NCBI GenBank assembly: GCA_905250115.1
Contig: CAJNOI010000050.1
Location: 62,706 to 126,705 of the forward strand
DNA length: 64,000 nucleotides
Source: Adineta steineri
Taxonomy: Eukaryota; Rotifera; Eurotatoria; Adinetida; Adinetidae
Reading direction: 5' to 3'
In this document: piece by piece, positions 49,669 through 62,219 of the stretch
How the letters are laid out: every line of letters begins with the position of its first letter
Numbering within the stretch: position 1 is the stretch's first letter
Notes under the pieces: generated by a model
The model's input: the letters and a program-made list of their open reading frames with translations, nothing else
Told to the model about the DNA's origin: nothing
Databases searched by the model: none
Made by a program: the position numbers and the translations under genes

Positions 49669-52600
49669 ATGTCTAATTTACAAAATGCTACTCGACAGTC
49701 AATACAAACATCGATGACAAATAAAACAAAATCTCAGTAATTGAATTTTTTGCTAAACCTTTATTTCCTGTTATATTTTCATAATTTTGTTCAGTGCATT
49801 AAATAATGATTTGGTTGAAAGAAAAACAAAAGCACTTGAAGGTGGTTTAAATAAATTAAAAGTAACTATACAACATGATAAAGCAAAACCGCCGTATGTT
49901 TTACTATTTTAATTATATAACAAAAAGAATATGTCTTTCTTATTTTATTAAAAGTATTGAAACAAATCGTTCTAATTCTAATAAAGGAATCTCACAAAAT
50001 GCTAGTCATACTCCACGTGATAGATCATCAGGTACATCAAAAAGAAAATGAATTTTTGAATAACATTTTTTGACCTTCAGTTACAGGTCGTTCATTTTCT
50101 ACTAAATCGTTAGTAATACAATCAAATTCTGAATGTGGTCAATGTGAAAAGGATGGAGCTGAGATAGTAAATAATTTATGCCTTTTTTTTTCTTAGAAAT
50201 ATATATAGAAAAATTTAATTTTAAGAATTGTCTTGAATGTAATGAAAACTATTGTACGATTTGTTTTGATCAATTTCATTCTCGAGGTGCTTTACAACGT
50301 CATCATTACGCTTTACTAAGTGGAATTTCATCACCAACATTACAAAAGAAAAAACAATCTCATAGTGCTGATATGAATCCAATAGAAATATCACCTAGAC
50401 AAGCAAATGACCTTTCTCCTAGACGTTATAGAATGATAGTACCTAAGCAAAAATCAGATGACTTACTTAATGGGAAAACAAATGCTGTTTCATTTCAACA
50501 TAATGACCATAATAAATCAAAACGATTGTCACAAAAACATGAAACAATTACTTCGATTAATGTTCCAATTGAATCATCTATTAAATTACCAAATATTGAT
50601 TTAAACTCATCAAGAAAATCTTCGAATGAAAAACTTTTTACTAAAACCTATCGAATAATTGATAAAAATAATCAAGCAACTTATATTCATCGACCAAAAA
50701 AGACAAACATTCCTAAACAACAACCCAAAGCAAATGTCAAAATTAATATACGTCATTCATATCCTAGTCAAACAATTGATATCGAAGTGAATTAAGAATT
50801 TAATTTTATTATAGAATATTTTCATGTTTTGTTTAGCATTCGGATAACGATCTTGCAAAAGAACGAACAGAAGAAAGGTGAAATCATGCGATTAAGAAAA
50901 GCCTATTTCTAATCTCGTTTATTTTCAGAATGCAATCGATTACTCCGGAGGAAATTTTCAACAATAATAATAGTGATTTTGAACACGAACGACCAATTAC
51001 TCATGTATCATCAAAATCTCATTCATTTTTAACGAATTCATCAAATAAGCAAGATTGTTTACCTTCGAAATCTGAATCAATAACACTTTTTCCACAATCT
51101 TTGTATATTAGATTTATTCTTTTTTTTAATAAAAAAAAATTTTCATATAAAAATATTTCAGACGTTCTGTATTAGCTGCAAAATCCAATGATGAACATGC
51201 AACAATTATCGATTCATCATCACATGTATCACGATCATCATCAACTTCTTCAGAAAAACTTGATCAACGTATGGATTTAACAAATTTAAATCATTTAGTA
51301 ACTTATTATCCTTTCAGCATCAACTGTATTCAATTCAAGTACAATATCGAAACATAATACAGACATTCAATCAAATGTTATGGATCAATATTCCATTGCT
51401 CGATTTAACTTAGCTCTTGATGATATAGTTGATAAATCAAAACTTGAAATAGCTAATCAATTAAATCGTTTAACTGAAAATAGTCATTCAGCTATAACAG
51501 ACAAAGATCATCATTCGTCTACAAATATTGTTTCGATGGATTCTGTAACAACAATATCTCGACGAAATTCTCCATTTAGTTTTTCTAATTCATTCAATAA
51601 ATCTCAACGACTCAATTCATCATCTTCAAGACATACAGATGATGATGAATTTTTTACGGAAGTTGAACCACAGCCAAAAAGTCCATCACCTATTCTTCCA
51701 TTACTTGATCTTAATAATTCAACATCAAATAAATCATTTATTGAAAATTTATCACATACAACTTCAAATCATTCTATAATACTTGATGAAACACAGCATG
51801 GATCAAAATCTCAAAATGATAATCATAGTCGACCAAGATCATCACTATTCTCATCTTCACTTTCTATTCAAATCCCACCATCAGAATCAGATCTTATGAA
51901 TACGAAAATGGAGCCATTAGCAACATCATCAAGAAAAAATTCTTCAACATCAAAGAAAAACTCATTACCAATAGTAAGATCAGACAGGCGTCGTTCATTA
52001 CTTCAAGCAATTCCAAAAATCTCATCATCAGCAGGAACATCAAGAAGTTCATCATCAACTGAATCAAGTACGAAAACTCCATCACCAACAGTTAGATCAG
52101 ACAGACATCGTTCATTATTTCAATCAATCCCAAAAATCTCATCATCATCATCATCATCAGCAAGATCAAGAAGTTCATCATCAACTAAATCAAGCACTAA
52201 AACCGCATCACCAACAGTACGATCAGACAGGCATCGTTCATTATTTCAAGCAATTCCAAAAATCTCATCATCATCATCATCATCAGCTAAATCAATGACA
52301 AAAATCGCATCGCCAACAGTACGATCAGCAAGTTCTCCATCACCAAGACCCATACCAAAGCACACTCTATCTCCAAAGTCAACAATACATAACGCTTCAT
52401 CATCAACTACAATGATGGTGGAAAATAAAAAATCAACATTACCGAGTGATAATAATAAATATGTTCAGAAATCAATAGAAAATAACAACTCATCCAATGT
52501 ACATATGTTACCGACTGTGAATAATTTATCAAAAGCAAATTCAGTGAAACCTTTTAATCGTAATAAAACCAAGACGGTGAATAATTTATCGACTAGAAAA

Positions 52601-53533
52601 AAACCTCAAACTCATCGTCAGATACCAGATTTTGATGATTCAAAGTTCAATAAACTAGAATTTTCCTTAGGAGATGGTCTCAAATGGCAAGAAGCTTCAA
52701 TAGAGTAAGTAAAGATTGAACTGTTCAAGTTAATTAAGCATATATCCTATTAAAAATAATATAAAACATGAACTGATCTTTTTATGTTTGTTTAGTTTCA
52801 ACAAAAAATATGCAAATGCGTATTTTTTTTAATACTTTAAAAGAAAAATAGTAAAAATTTACATAATTTATTTTTTTGAGAAATGTGACATTCAAAAATA
52901 AACAACGTAAAAAATTTCAATTAAATATTGTAATTTACTCATTAAAAATACAAAAGAAAATATTTCTATTCAAATAGATTCATTTAAATAATTAATCATA
53001 GCAGATGGAATATAGTTTGAACTATTCATTTTTATTAAATATTTGTATAGATCAATGTCATCGCTAAAAACGACCTCGTCTCATCAATCATCAAACCCCG
53101 TGAATTTACGTAAAATATTTCATTTTGATTATATATAGTATTATATTATAGTTCTATTTAGAATTTGCTAAAGATACGAGTATATCGGATAATGACGATG
53201 ATCGATCCTTACAAAATGTAAATGGTTTTACTCAACATCATTCTGAATGTTAGTCTTAATGAATTGTTTCGTCTAAGAAAAAGTTTGCTTTATTATTTAG
53301 TGGATATGCAGAATTCTGATGAAAATGCTATTCTTAATGAACACTTATTAAATATACGCGAAGGTGCACAATTATCATTCAATGAAAAGAATTCAGTCGT
53401 ATTTCAAACACAACTATTGTAAATTTATTTTAGCGAAATAAAAAATTAAATTTCTCTTTTTTTCTTCTTTTTAAGAGACGATGAAATTGGCGATCAATCA
53501 TCCATCGATAATGAATCATTGTTATGTGAATAA
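49669..53533 (+). CDS. ZBBX: ZBBX-like B-box zinc-finger protein
   Basis: Start MSNLQNATRQS. Early exons give a coiled-coil helix (NDLVERKTKALEGGLNKLKV), then a B-box zinc finger split by an intron: CGQCEKDGAEI joined to NCLECNENYCTICFDQFHSR and GALQRHH. This arrangement and the wording match ZBBX (zinc finger B-box domain-containing protein), a motile-cilium gene in vertebrates. The rest is long, disordered and Ser/Lys-rich, with an in-frame tandem repeat at about 51977-52345. Terminal exons end SSIDNESLLCE with TAA at 53531-53533. The splice structure at about 53200-53260 is uncertain: a 36-nt intron or a different donor is needed to join SLQN to LNELFRLRKS. About 13 exons. Confidence 0.75.
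51977..52345 (+). repeat. in-frame coding minisatellite in the ZBBX-like gene
   Basis: Unit starts lie at about 51977, 52094, 52220 and 52322, giving units of 117, 126 and 102 nt, all multiples of three. Each repeats a core such as VRSDRHRSLFQAIPKISSSS followed by a Ser-rich spacer and SPT. The high similarity between units suggests recent unequal exchange. Confidence 0.85.
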
Positions 53534-53781
53534 AATAAAATATGATATTATGTCTATTATTTTTTTATTTTTAATAAATAAATCAAACATTTCTCTCTAA
53601 ATCACAAGTGGTTATTTTCTTTTTTTAGTTGTCTGCCTAAAAGTAATTTCAATGATGGTGAGAGGAAACCATTTCAATTCTATTTGATTAATTTTTTCTC
53701 TTGCTTCGCTATTGCAAGATAATTATATAAAACTACGTCATCTTATTCATTTCTTTTTCTTTTCTTTTTGTGTATAATTTA

Positions 53782-55908
53782 ATGTCTTCTCGCGGTGCTA
53801 CACCCGGTTCATATCATAGAACAGGAACACAAGCTTCGTTATATCAACAAATATCATTAGGTGTTCGAACAAAACCTAGACAATCATCCGTTAATCGAGA
53901 ATACGTAAGTTTTTGGTTATGGGAAAAAATAACGAATTTATTGTCAAATTTAGTTGCATAATAAACTATGGAAATTCTTTCGACTTGTTCGTCATGCTGT
54001 TCGTGTTTGTTTAATTGTTAGAAAATATGCTATTGAATCATTGCGTGATCATAGAGAACAACTATGTAATAATTCAGAAATTCTCTTTGATCTTAGTAAA
54101 TTTCGACGACCGGTTGAGGTATATCATAATATTTGTTTGACTTTCATAAGTGAATAATTTAGGAAACAATTGGAAGAAATATTCGAAAGATTTTAAAATC
54201 TGATCCAGCAACAAGAACAGAAGAAGAAGTTCGTTTAGCTGTTGTTGGTTTGGGTCAAACTATTTCATCATTTACAGGTTATTTTTCAACTCAGATAAAA
54301 AAAGAAAGGCGATATCTAATTGGAATGAGCATAAATATCTTAAATGAAGTAAGCACTATAGTAAAAATTTGATCAATACCGGAAATGAAAAATTTCTAGA
54401 TATAACTTGTTTTCGAAAACTGTCAAAACAATCATCTAGTCGGTTGTGTTTCTCTTCGCCGAAAAACATTTTATCGAAAGAATTTTTTTCCCTCGCCATC
54501 ACTTTTGCAGCGATTTTAAATAAATATAAACTTTACGATATGAATTTATAGAATTTCCACTTCAACGACAATATGCTTTAGCACGTATCGCTATCTTAGA
54601 AGAATTTGAAAGAGGTCGTGTAATTCTTCGTGAAGGACATCGTGCAGAAAAATTTTATTTAGTTGTGGATGGTATCAGTAAGTTAAATTCTATCTTTTTA
54701 TCATTGTCTTTTATATTCTTGTTTTAAAAGCTGATGTCTACAAATTACGAGAAAATCCGATAACACATACATTTAGTTCAAGACTTGTTGCTGCACTTAA
54801 GAAAGGCAGTTCTTTCGGTGTAAGAATAATAATTATTGTTATCTTATGATTTTTATATTTATATATTATAGGAGGTTGCTTTAATTAATGCACAGAGACG
54901 AACAGCAACAGTTTCTTGTCATACTGATGTGACAATGCTTGCAATTGAACAAGAAGATTTTATAAAAATATTTATGGCAAATGATAGAGAAAATGAACCA
55001 GATTTTATAACATTTCTAAGACAAATACCCGAAGTAAGAACGAATTCGATTTTTTTAAAAATATTTATTTCAATTGAATAGTTTCGTGGATTTCCTATTG
55101 ATAAAATTCCACATAATAATCCAAATATTTGTCAAGTTGTTTATTATCGGTAAAAAATAATTTTTAACAAATCAACTAGAATAATTTTTCTTTAGAATAG
55201 GAACACTAATGTGTAAAGATTCAAATGAAGATGAATGGATTTATGTTATTCGTACAGGTTCTTGTCGTGTTATAAAATCATTAACACAAGTGACACCAAA
55301 ATTAAAAACAAGAAAAAGACCCGAAGTTATTTATGACAGTTTTGGTACAAAACGTATTTCACAATACAGTATGGAAGCATTAGGCACATTTAATAAAGTA
55401 AAATGAAAGATGAATTTTAAATATTATGTGATTTTTTTTGTTTATAGATTAGACCAGTGATTAAACCAGGTAAATGTTATACGGAAATCGAACAAATTCG
55501 TGTAAAAAGTGTTTTTGTAAGTAGATTTATTTTTCCTTTGAAATATAAATGATCGTTTATTTTTATCAAGGGTTTGGTGAGCGTCGTTTTCGGACGATTA
55601 AAAAACGCACTTAGTGTTACATTAGTCTCTGATGGTGCTGAATGTATTCGAATACGTAAGAGTTTTTTTATTAAAATGACACCAGAACCTTTATTTGATC
55701 GTTTACGACGTGAAGTAATATACAAACAACTTGATTTTATTTTTTGTATATGAATATTTTTCTCTCATAGGTTCGACCATATGTAACTGATGAAGATTTA
55801 CAGAAAAAACTTCAACGTGAAGTCGATTGGACAGCATATAAACATTTACTTGTACAAAAAATTTATAATCGAAATATGAAAAATAATTTAGCAACATTTG
55901 ATTATTAA
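53782..55908 (+). CDS. CNBD2: cyclic nucleotide-binding domain protein (CNBD2-like)
   Basis: Start at 53782 (MSSRGATPGSYHR); an in-frame GTG at 53770 is not needed. After a basic helical N-terminal region (LHNKLWKFFRLVRHAVRV) comes the cyclic nucleotide-binding domain: RGRVILREGHRAEKFYLVVD, then the phosphate-binding cassette FGEVALINAQRRTATV with Glu and Arg kept. This suggests real cNMP binding. A second, degenerate CNB-like unit may follow (WIYVIRTGSCRVIKS). C-terminal helices end YNRNMKNNLATFDY, stop 55906-55908. About ten short introns. The architecture matches CNBD2, a sperm and flagellum protein in mammals. It lies 249 bp after the ZBBX-like gene on the same strand. One exon around 54290-54350 could be retained or skipped; I kept it in frame. 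Confidence 0.8.
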
Positions 55909-57814
55909 TATAATTATATGTTTTACTACTAAATTCTATGATATTTTATTTTTTCAAACGTACATATACAGAATATACTAAACGTAATTAACTTTGGAGA
56001 AGTATTCGAGAAAGAAAGTATCGATTTTCACTATTGATTCAAGGATGTGAAGACACAAAGAATCGTAGAAATTGTTTTTCGCAGTTTTTTCATCATTTGT
56101 TTAAAGATTAAAAAACGATTGCTTTTTTAATCAAAAAGAAAAATTTGTTTTTAAGTTTTAGTTAAAATAATCGCCATCATATCTTTTCAATATTATCTTC
56201 AAAAAATAAAGGATTGAATAATATTTATAATGAAATTTTAAGGATACACACAATACTCTTCAGGCTAAATAGTAAATTGAAAGAAATTTATTCACAGATT
56301 GTGATCATGAATGAAAAGATTTAATATATGAAAAAGCAAACAGTATATTATGTAACTCTCTTTCATTTTATTACACATAATCATATATGACGTTTTTTTA
56401 GTCGTGATCATTCATTCATATACACAATATATAAAATTTTAATATTTGTTAGTTGTTATAGTAAGAACTGATTATTGTTCTAATATAGTAATATTATCTT
56501 AATAATAAATCTCGTATGAAATTCTTATTTCTGTTATATAGTGTCCTCTGTCGAAAAAGAATTATATTAAGTTCGATTTTTATTTTTTAAAGGTAGACGA
56601 AAAGTTGTATAATTCTTTCAAAAATATAAGTCAAATGTGTTCGATTAAAATATAATGTATTGATTGGTTGTAGAAGAGTTCAGCATTTTGTCTTTCGTTC
56701 TTCTTAAGACTCAACTATGTAGTAATTTTTTTTCTCTTTCTCTTGCTTCTGTACTCTTTTTTTTCTCTTCTCTCGTTAATTCAGCTTTTTTCCTTTTTCT
56801 TTCTTTGTTCCTTTTTCTCTCATATAGCTTTCCGTTGTTCTTCTTTGTCTTGTTTGCTTTGCTTTGACCGAATAAGAAAGCAAGCACAACTCTCTTCATA
56901 TTCTCCATGTGACAAACTATTTTTACTCCATATAATCTATCTTTAGTTTTTTCATCGATGATAACTAGCTTTTTATATTGTAAATAACACAATAATATTT
57001 TTTTCTTTATTGATATATATATATATATAAGTTTATCTTATTTTGATGTTTATTTGATTAGCTGACAAGAAAACTCAGTACCATCGATACATATAATGTG
57101 TAAGAAATAGCATATATTTAACTAACAAACGGACAGAATCATAATACCGCTTAATCATCGACTCGATTGCGGATAGATATTTATTTCTCGCTTCTCTTTC
57201 TATCTTATATTCTCGATCTAGACAAAGCGAACGAGGATGTTGAGTATATGTTTGCATCTCTTTCTTTGTGTCTTCTCTTTATCCAACCTAAGAAAAAGAA
57301 GTAACTACATTAAGACACATTTTTTTTGTGTCTTATTCATCTAAACATACGATACAGACGCTATTGTTAGTTGATTGCTTGCTGTTTTTTCGTTACTAAT
57401 TGAATTTTCTGTTTTGTTTTGTTAACATTCATACATAGAAATCCTCTTTCTCTCTCGATTTTTTTTTTGTGTTTATGTTTATGCATATTTTTCTTTCCAT
57501 ATTGAGTGAAAGAAAAGAGAGACCACCAACGTTTAGGCGTACTCACACTTGCTCCATCAGTTCAAGTATCAGTCCGGTAAGTTGAACCCTTGCTGCGATT
57601 AGCTTTTTTTTCTCCTCTTACTCTCTCATTTATTTGATGGACGAGTAAAATAATCACACTCTAAAAGGGCAAAAAATAGACGATACATTGATTCAAACAC
57701 ATAGGGAACAGATTTTTAAAATTTATAGCATAGTACATATAATATATCATATTATTATTTCTCTAGATCATCATCTCTATTCATTAGTGAATCAAAATCA
57801 AATAAAGAAAAAAA
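55909..57814. other. long intergenic region
   Basis: AT-rich DNA with a TA run near 57016-57030 and pyrimidine-rich tracts at 56730-56850 and 57420-57480. A GTAAGT donor-like site near 57577 could end a noncoding first exon of the next gene. The frames at 56664-56992 and 57075-57257 are low-complexity and unsupported. Confidence 0.5.
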
Positions 57815-58406
57815 ATGATGATGACTATGGATCAATCATCTGGTATAGAGAAAAAAAATATATAAATTATACGTTTATTTTATTTATATTCTTAGGTTTT
57901 GGTAATCCCTTAACAGATTATACTAATCAAACAAATTCATTAATTCATCCTGATGTTGACTGGAGTGTATTTGAAAATGCTGGTATGAGAAATACGAAAA
58001 AAAAAGTTTCATTGTTTCAAATGCGAAATTATTTTATTTTATAGATCGATATTTATTACGTGATGATAGTGCATGGATAACACGTTTAAGTAAAGATTTT
58101 TGGTGGAATCTCGAACGTATTTCTGAAATGGTAACAAAACCAATTAATCTTGTTGAACAAATAAATTCAACAAAAATCCATCCTCAACAAGTTTCATCAT
58201 CTATACAATCAAATGGAACTTCCGCACGTAAAATTATTGGTCAACGTTCAACAATAACTCGACCAAATCCAAATAACATTCCAGACAAAGCAAATTTTTC
58301 ATCAATATATGATCAAGATATTGAATATAACCCATTTCAATCGAAAATATCATTTGATAATAATATATGGACAAATTATTCACAACAAGCAATCCCATGG
58401 CAATAG
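57815..58406 (+). CDS. small conserved-looking protein of unknown function, 158 aa
   Basis: Three exons (57815-57842, 57896-57982, 58045-58406) join cleanly. The first exon encodes MMMTMDQSSG with the last Gly codon split, and the next starts GFGNPLTDYTNQTN. The second junction also splits a codon (G|AT). The central part, HPDVDWSVFENAGDRYLLRD then SAWITRLSKDFWWNLERISE, is Trp-rich and helical and looks like a conserved cytosolic domain. The tail is Asn/Ser/Gln-rich and low in order (KIIGQRSTITRPNPN). There is no signal peptide or TM helix. I do not recognise the family. The correct splice phases at both introns support a real gene. Confidence 0.65.
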
Positions 58407-60017
58407 GAACAATAAAAGTCAGTCAATCATATCTCATCCAAAAATATACACACTGTTCTTATGCTCCAGTGATTGATTCGTAAAAATTCTTCTTTCTAAT
58501 AGTAGTTAGCCATGAATGTTTGCAATAATAACGTTTAACAACTTTTCTTCCGTCCTTAAATAAGTCTATCGAGTTCCTTCCATACATATATGAATTGAAA
58601 ATGATAAAGTTTAATTTGTGCATACATGTCTGATGATAAATACTTAGTTCCTAAGCAATAATTCAACAGTGAAAATTTGGAGGGTTTTAATTAATGGATC
58701 TCATAACCAAATATCTTTAGTGATTTAATGAACAAAGAAACTATCTAATGTATTCTATCCTTGTGTGCTAGTCTTTGCTTTTTTTTTTATTGACCAACAC
58801 CGGTGGTGTTTCTGCGTTTAAATCTATTTATCATCACCAATTAACATTTTTTTTTCTCCTTTCTTTCTTTTGTTTGAAGTCAAAACAGTGAATAGATATC
58901 AAAGACAGACTAATGCAAACATTTCATATTTCTTTCTTCGCTTTGTTTTGAATGCTCATTTCTTATTTGAAATTATAAATCAGATATTTCTTTTTTCTCT
59001 TTCTTTTCTTGTTCCGGTGTGTGTTTGTCAAGTTTTTTTGTTCTTTGTATATTGGGTGCTTGTTTAAACGAGATATCAAGTCTGACGCATTAATCATCTT
59101 TTCTTCTTTCTTTCTTTCTTAGTCATGTCTTACTACAGTTCTATGAAATTTCTGATGCGTGTTTATCTAGAATATGTCTTTTTCGATCGTCTTATTTAAA
59201 TAATCCTTCCAAAAATTCAATGCATTTTGTGCTGCTATTTGTCATTGTACTTGATTCTGTTTGTCTTTCCAACTTGTAATGATCTAAATCAAACTATATA
59301 TATATATATATATATATCGATTTCTCATTTGTATGTGATTGTGTTTGTTTTAATTTCATTATTGTTTGTTGTTTTAATAAACTCAATTAGTAGGAATTTA
59401 AATAAAAATATCAAGTTTTAACGAAAAAGACATTGATATCTTATTTCAGACGAAATTAAAATCTTTGAAAAAAAATATCCACCGATTACATGATGTATTT
59501 ATTTTGTTATGTTAAGCTCTTTCATCATAATAATGTTAAAGGAGAAGGTACTTAAGAATCAATGTACCTGTTAGGATGAAATGTAGAACTTGAAAATGAA
59601 AGACAAATAGAAATAATATCATACGAAAATCAAATAAGAATGAAACGTTATATAAAGATTGATTGATTACTATAATAGGAAAATGAAAAAGTGAAACATA
59701 TTCAATAAATAATAATTACAGAAGATTTTTTCAAATCAATAATCTATGTAAGATATTGTTCATAAATCATTTAAAACATATATACTTATAAGAGTTTACG
59801 TTCATGTAAAAAAACATCTATCCAAAGTTTTCGTAGGCCTTTAAAATATGTTATATTGAAATTTGAATGGTCTTAAATGAAGTACGACTAATGTTTTATC
59901 CTTAATCACAGTGTTATCGTTAACAAATAGTTTTTGAAAGAAATAATTTGAAATGTGTGGTTGTAAATGGGTAGGATTCATTCAAAGTCACATCCACTCA
60001 TAATGTCTTCTTCTATC
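58407..60017. other. intergenic, no gene seen
   Basis: T-rich 3' flank, a TA run near 59297-59318, and AT-rich sequence. Frames at 58870-59067 and 59227-59421 are unsupported hydrophobic translations. Confidence 0.5.
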
Positions 60018-60370
60018 TTAAAAGCCCCGAAGGTTTCTAAACTGTTCACCGGTTCAAATTTTTGGTGGGGACTTCTAATAAGTCCATGGCTTTTTCATTG
60101 TTTTTAGACAGAGATTTTCCTATAGATGTCTGACCAATTTTTAAACGATTTTCGTTTTTTTGTACTGATAAATAACAGTGAAGCAAACTTTTACCTTAAA
60201 ATCTTCAAAAATTGACAGTTGTACTAGAAAAATACTGAAAAAAAATCTCAAATTTTTTTTAACATGGAGTTTCTAATATATCTTACACATCGGCCTTTCT
60301 ACAAGGGGCTTCTAATACGTGAAGGCTTGTGATATCGGAGGGGCTTCTATTATACGAAGGTTTATTCACA
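60018..60370. repeat. short interspersed repeat with GAAGCCCC/GGGGCTTC motifs
   Basis: The left end (TAAAAGCCCCGAAGG) and right end (GGAGGGGCTTCTATTATACG) are partly inverted copies of each other. A further GGGGCTTCTAATACG lies at 60305-60320. The left 65 nt closely matches the sequence at 63936-64000 over its whole length, including the shared ATTTTTGGnGGGGnCTTCTA. This is probably a non-autonomous foldback or MITE-like element of about 350 bp. Boundaries are approximate. Confidence 0.6.
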
Positions 60371-61178
60371 TATCCACTCACTCACATTCATGCCTACACC
60401 CACCTTCAAGATGGTTTGAAGCTAAAGTTAATAAAATCTTTATCGTTATAGAATAACGAATCGTTTATAGCTGAAGAACGATTTTATTTTTATGTAGATA
60501 AATAGAAAAATGGGTTTTATAACAAGATCAATGATAAAGAACTGTTTTACTACCAACAGGACTCCACTTTATGACATTGATAGCAAGAAAAAGACATTCT
60601 CGTTCATACACCATTTTTTATCATATATGCCAGTATTTTAGAAGAAAACTCAAGATGACATAAGGCAAGAGTCTCATAGAAATAAAAATCTTTCTTTATT
60701 ATTGACTTTATGTCTAATTTTCAAGAATAACAAAAGTCATCGTTCTTTATCTTTTGAGTGTGGATGTGGGTATGGATTTCGGTATTTTATCTATTTACAA
60801 CCCACACCCATATCCCGTGGTACATTGAATAACAATTCTTCTGTTACCAGTCGACAATAAAACGGATAGAAATCCGAGCATTTTGTATTTGTCTTCAACG
60901 ATAGAAAGAATAGTTGTATAATCTTATTAACGAATGAGTAAGAATGTTCAAAGTTAAAAAGCTTTCGCAGAACATTACTTGTCTTCGATAAGCGGAGAGG
61001 TGGAGAGCACATTTTTTGACTTCAGTATTTGACTAATCTTTTTAAATATCGTTTTTATTTGTCTTTATGTATTTCTAATATCATAAAACAATAGAAAAGT
61101 TATATACCTATAGGATACTGAGATTTTTTCTTTCATTTTCATTGTTGATTAATCGACATCAGTGTTATTCTTCTAACG
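60371..61178. other. intergenic with interstitial telomere-like motifs
   Basis: Holds G-rich TGTGGATGTGGG near 60757-60772 on the + strand and its inverted counterpart CCCACACCCATATCCC near 60802-60817. The frame at 60791-61012 (-) is unsupported. The rest is AT-rich. Confidence 0.5.
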
Positions 61179-62003
61179 ATGTTGATATTCACGTTACTTC
61201 TGACGTTTTTGGTAGCCGTACAGATCATCGATAGCAAAGTATGTACAAATGGATGTACACTACAATATTCAATGAATCAACCTTTCATTATTTCAGATGA
61301 TACACGATGCAAACGTAATGACGCACTTGTCACATGTGAAGCTACGGTAACACTAGATTATATCCGTCGAATATACGTTGTTCATTTCCCAAATCAAACC
61401 GTGATATCTTTCACCAACTTTGACCACATTCAGATTACTTCCGGACCTGAATTTTTGTATACTATAAAACGTTCTTGTTGGAATTCTATTGACGATTGTG
61501 CTCTTCAGTATTTGCAGAAAAGAATGCCTGAAATGATTGCACGAGCTTATAATGTGTTTGGTATTATCGGAGAGCTTACAACAACGTTGACAGAATCTCC
61601 ATCATCTAGTTTCCCTAGTGCTCCGTTGAACTGTTATTATGACACCTATTTGACGAGTGGAAATATTGGTCCATGCCTTTCGAATACGGGAAGCCGAGGG
61701 CGCTGTCTGATCGACTACAACCAATGGTCACATGTGATTCGGTCTCAAGAATGCGAACAATCCGACAATAACACAATAGCAGTCAATGTTTATGATTCTG
61801 AAAGCAACTATACAGCTGTAGAGCTAGCGTGTAAGAAACACTTGTGCAATACGAACTCAACAGTTGTTGAAGTGATTAAAATTATGGCCAAATACAATCT
61901 TACAGATGAGAGCGGAGGTATGGGACGAGGTGCAGCTATAAAGATATTTGCTTCACTGTGTCTTGTCGGACTTCCGTTATTGATTTCTCTTTCACGATTA
62001 TGA
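61179..62003 (+). CDS. secreted, probably GPI-anchored Cys-rich protein, 274 aa
   Basis: Intronless. Signal peptide (MLIFTLLLTFLVAVQIIDS), a long extracellular region with about 14 cysteines and several N-glycosylation sites, and a C-terminal GPI-type signal (small residues SGGMGRGAA, then a hydrophobic tail FASLCLVGLPLLISL). The last Cys group (ACKKHLCNTN) resembles the closing CxxxxCN of Ly6/uPAR domains, with other cysteines earlier (CWNSIDDC, NCYYDTYL, GPCLSNTG, RCLIDY). The function is unknown, possibly surface recognition. Its base composition is clearly less AT-rich than the neighbouring genes, and it lies in the repeat-rich end of the window. Confidence 0.72.
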   Translation: MLIFTLLLTFLVAVQIIDSKVCTNGCTLQYSMNQPFIISDDTRCKRNDALVTCEATVTLDYIRRIYVVHFPNQTVISFTNFDHIQITSGPEFLYTIKRSCWNSIDDCALQYLQKRMPEMIARAYNVFGIIGELTTTLTESPSSSFPSAPLNCYYDTYLTSGNIGPCLSNTGSRGRCLIDYNQWSHVIRSQECEQSDNNTIAVNVYDSESNYTAVELACKKHLCNTNSTVVEVIKIMAKYNLTDESGGMGRGAAIKIFASLCLVGLPLLISLSRL

Positions 62004-62039
62004 TCTTGTTTTAATCACGGAACAATATATTAACTATTT

Positions 62040-62075
62040 CAATATGATATACACACCCACACCCACATCCACCCT
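62040..62075. repeat. interstitial CCCACA-type telomere-like motif
   Basis: At about 62050-62075 the + strand reads ACACACCCACACCCACATCC and then ACCC. The other strand thus contains two adjoining TGTGGG units plus a variant. TGTGGG is, from memory, the telomeric repeat reported for the bdelloid Adineta vaga. The match is short and could be chance. Confidence 0.45.
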
Positions 62076-62219
62076 TTTTATTAAAAGAACGTAAAAAACT
62101 CGAAGTCTCGATCGATCTCATCAGAAGATACTATGTCTATTGATCGGCGTACAGCATCAGTCATAGCTTGAAAGTATGTTTGCGGGATCAGTCATTGATC
62201 ACGAAAAATCATGTTGATA

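Noticed and set aside
53770..53781. GTG start for the CNBD2-like protein
   Set aside because: Eukaryotic initiation at GTG is unlikely and an in-frame ATG follows at 53782.
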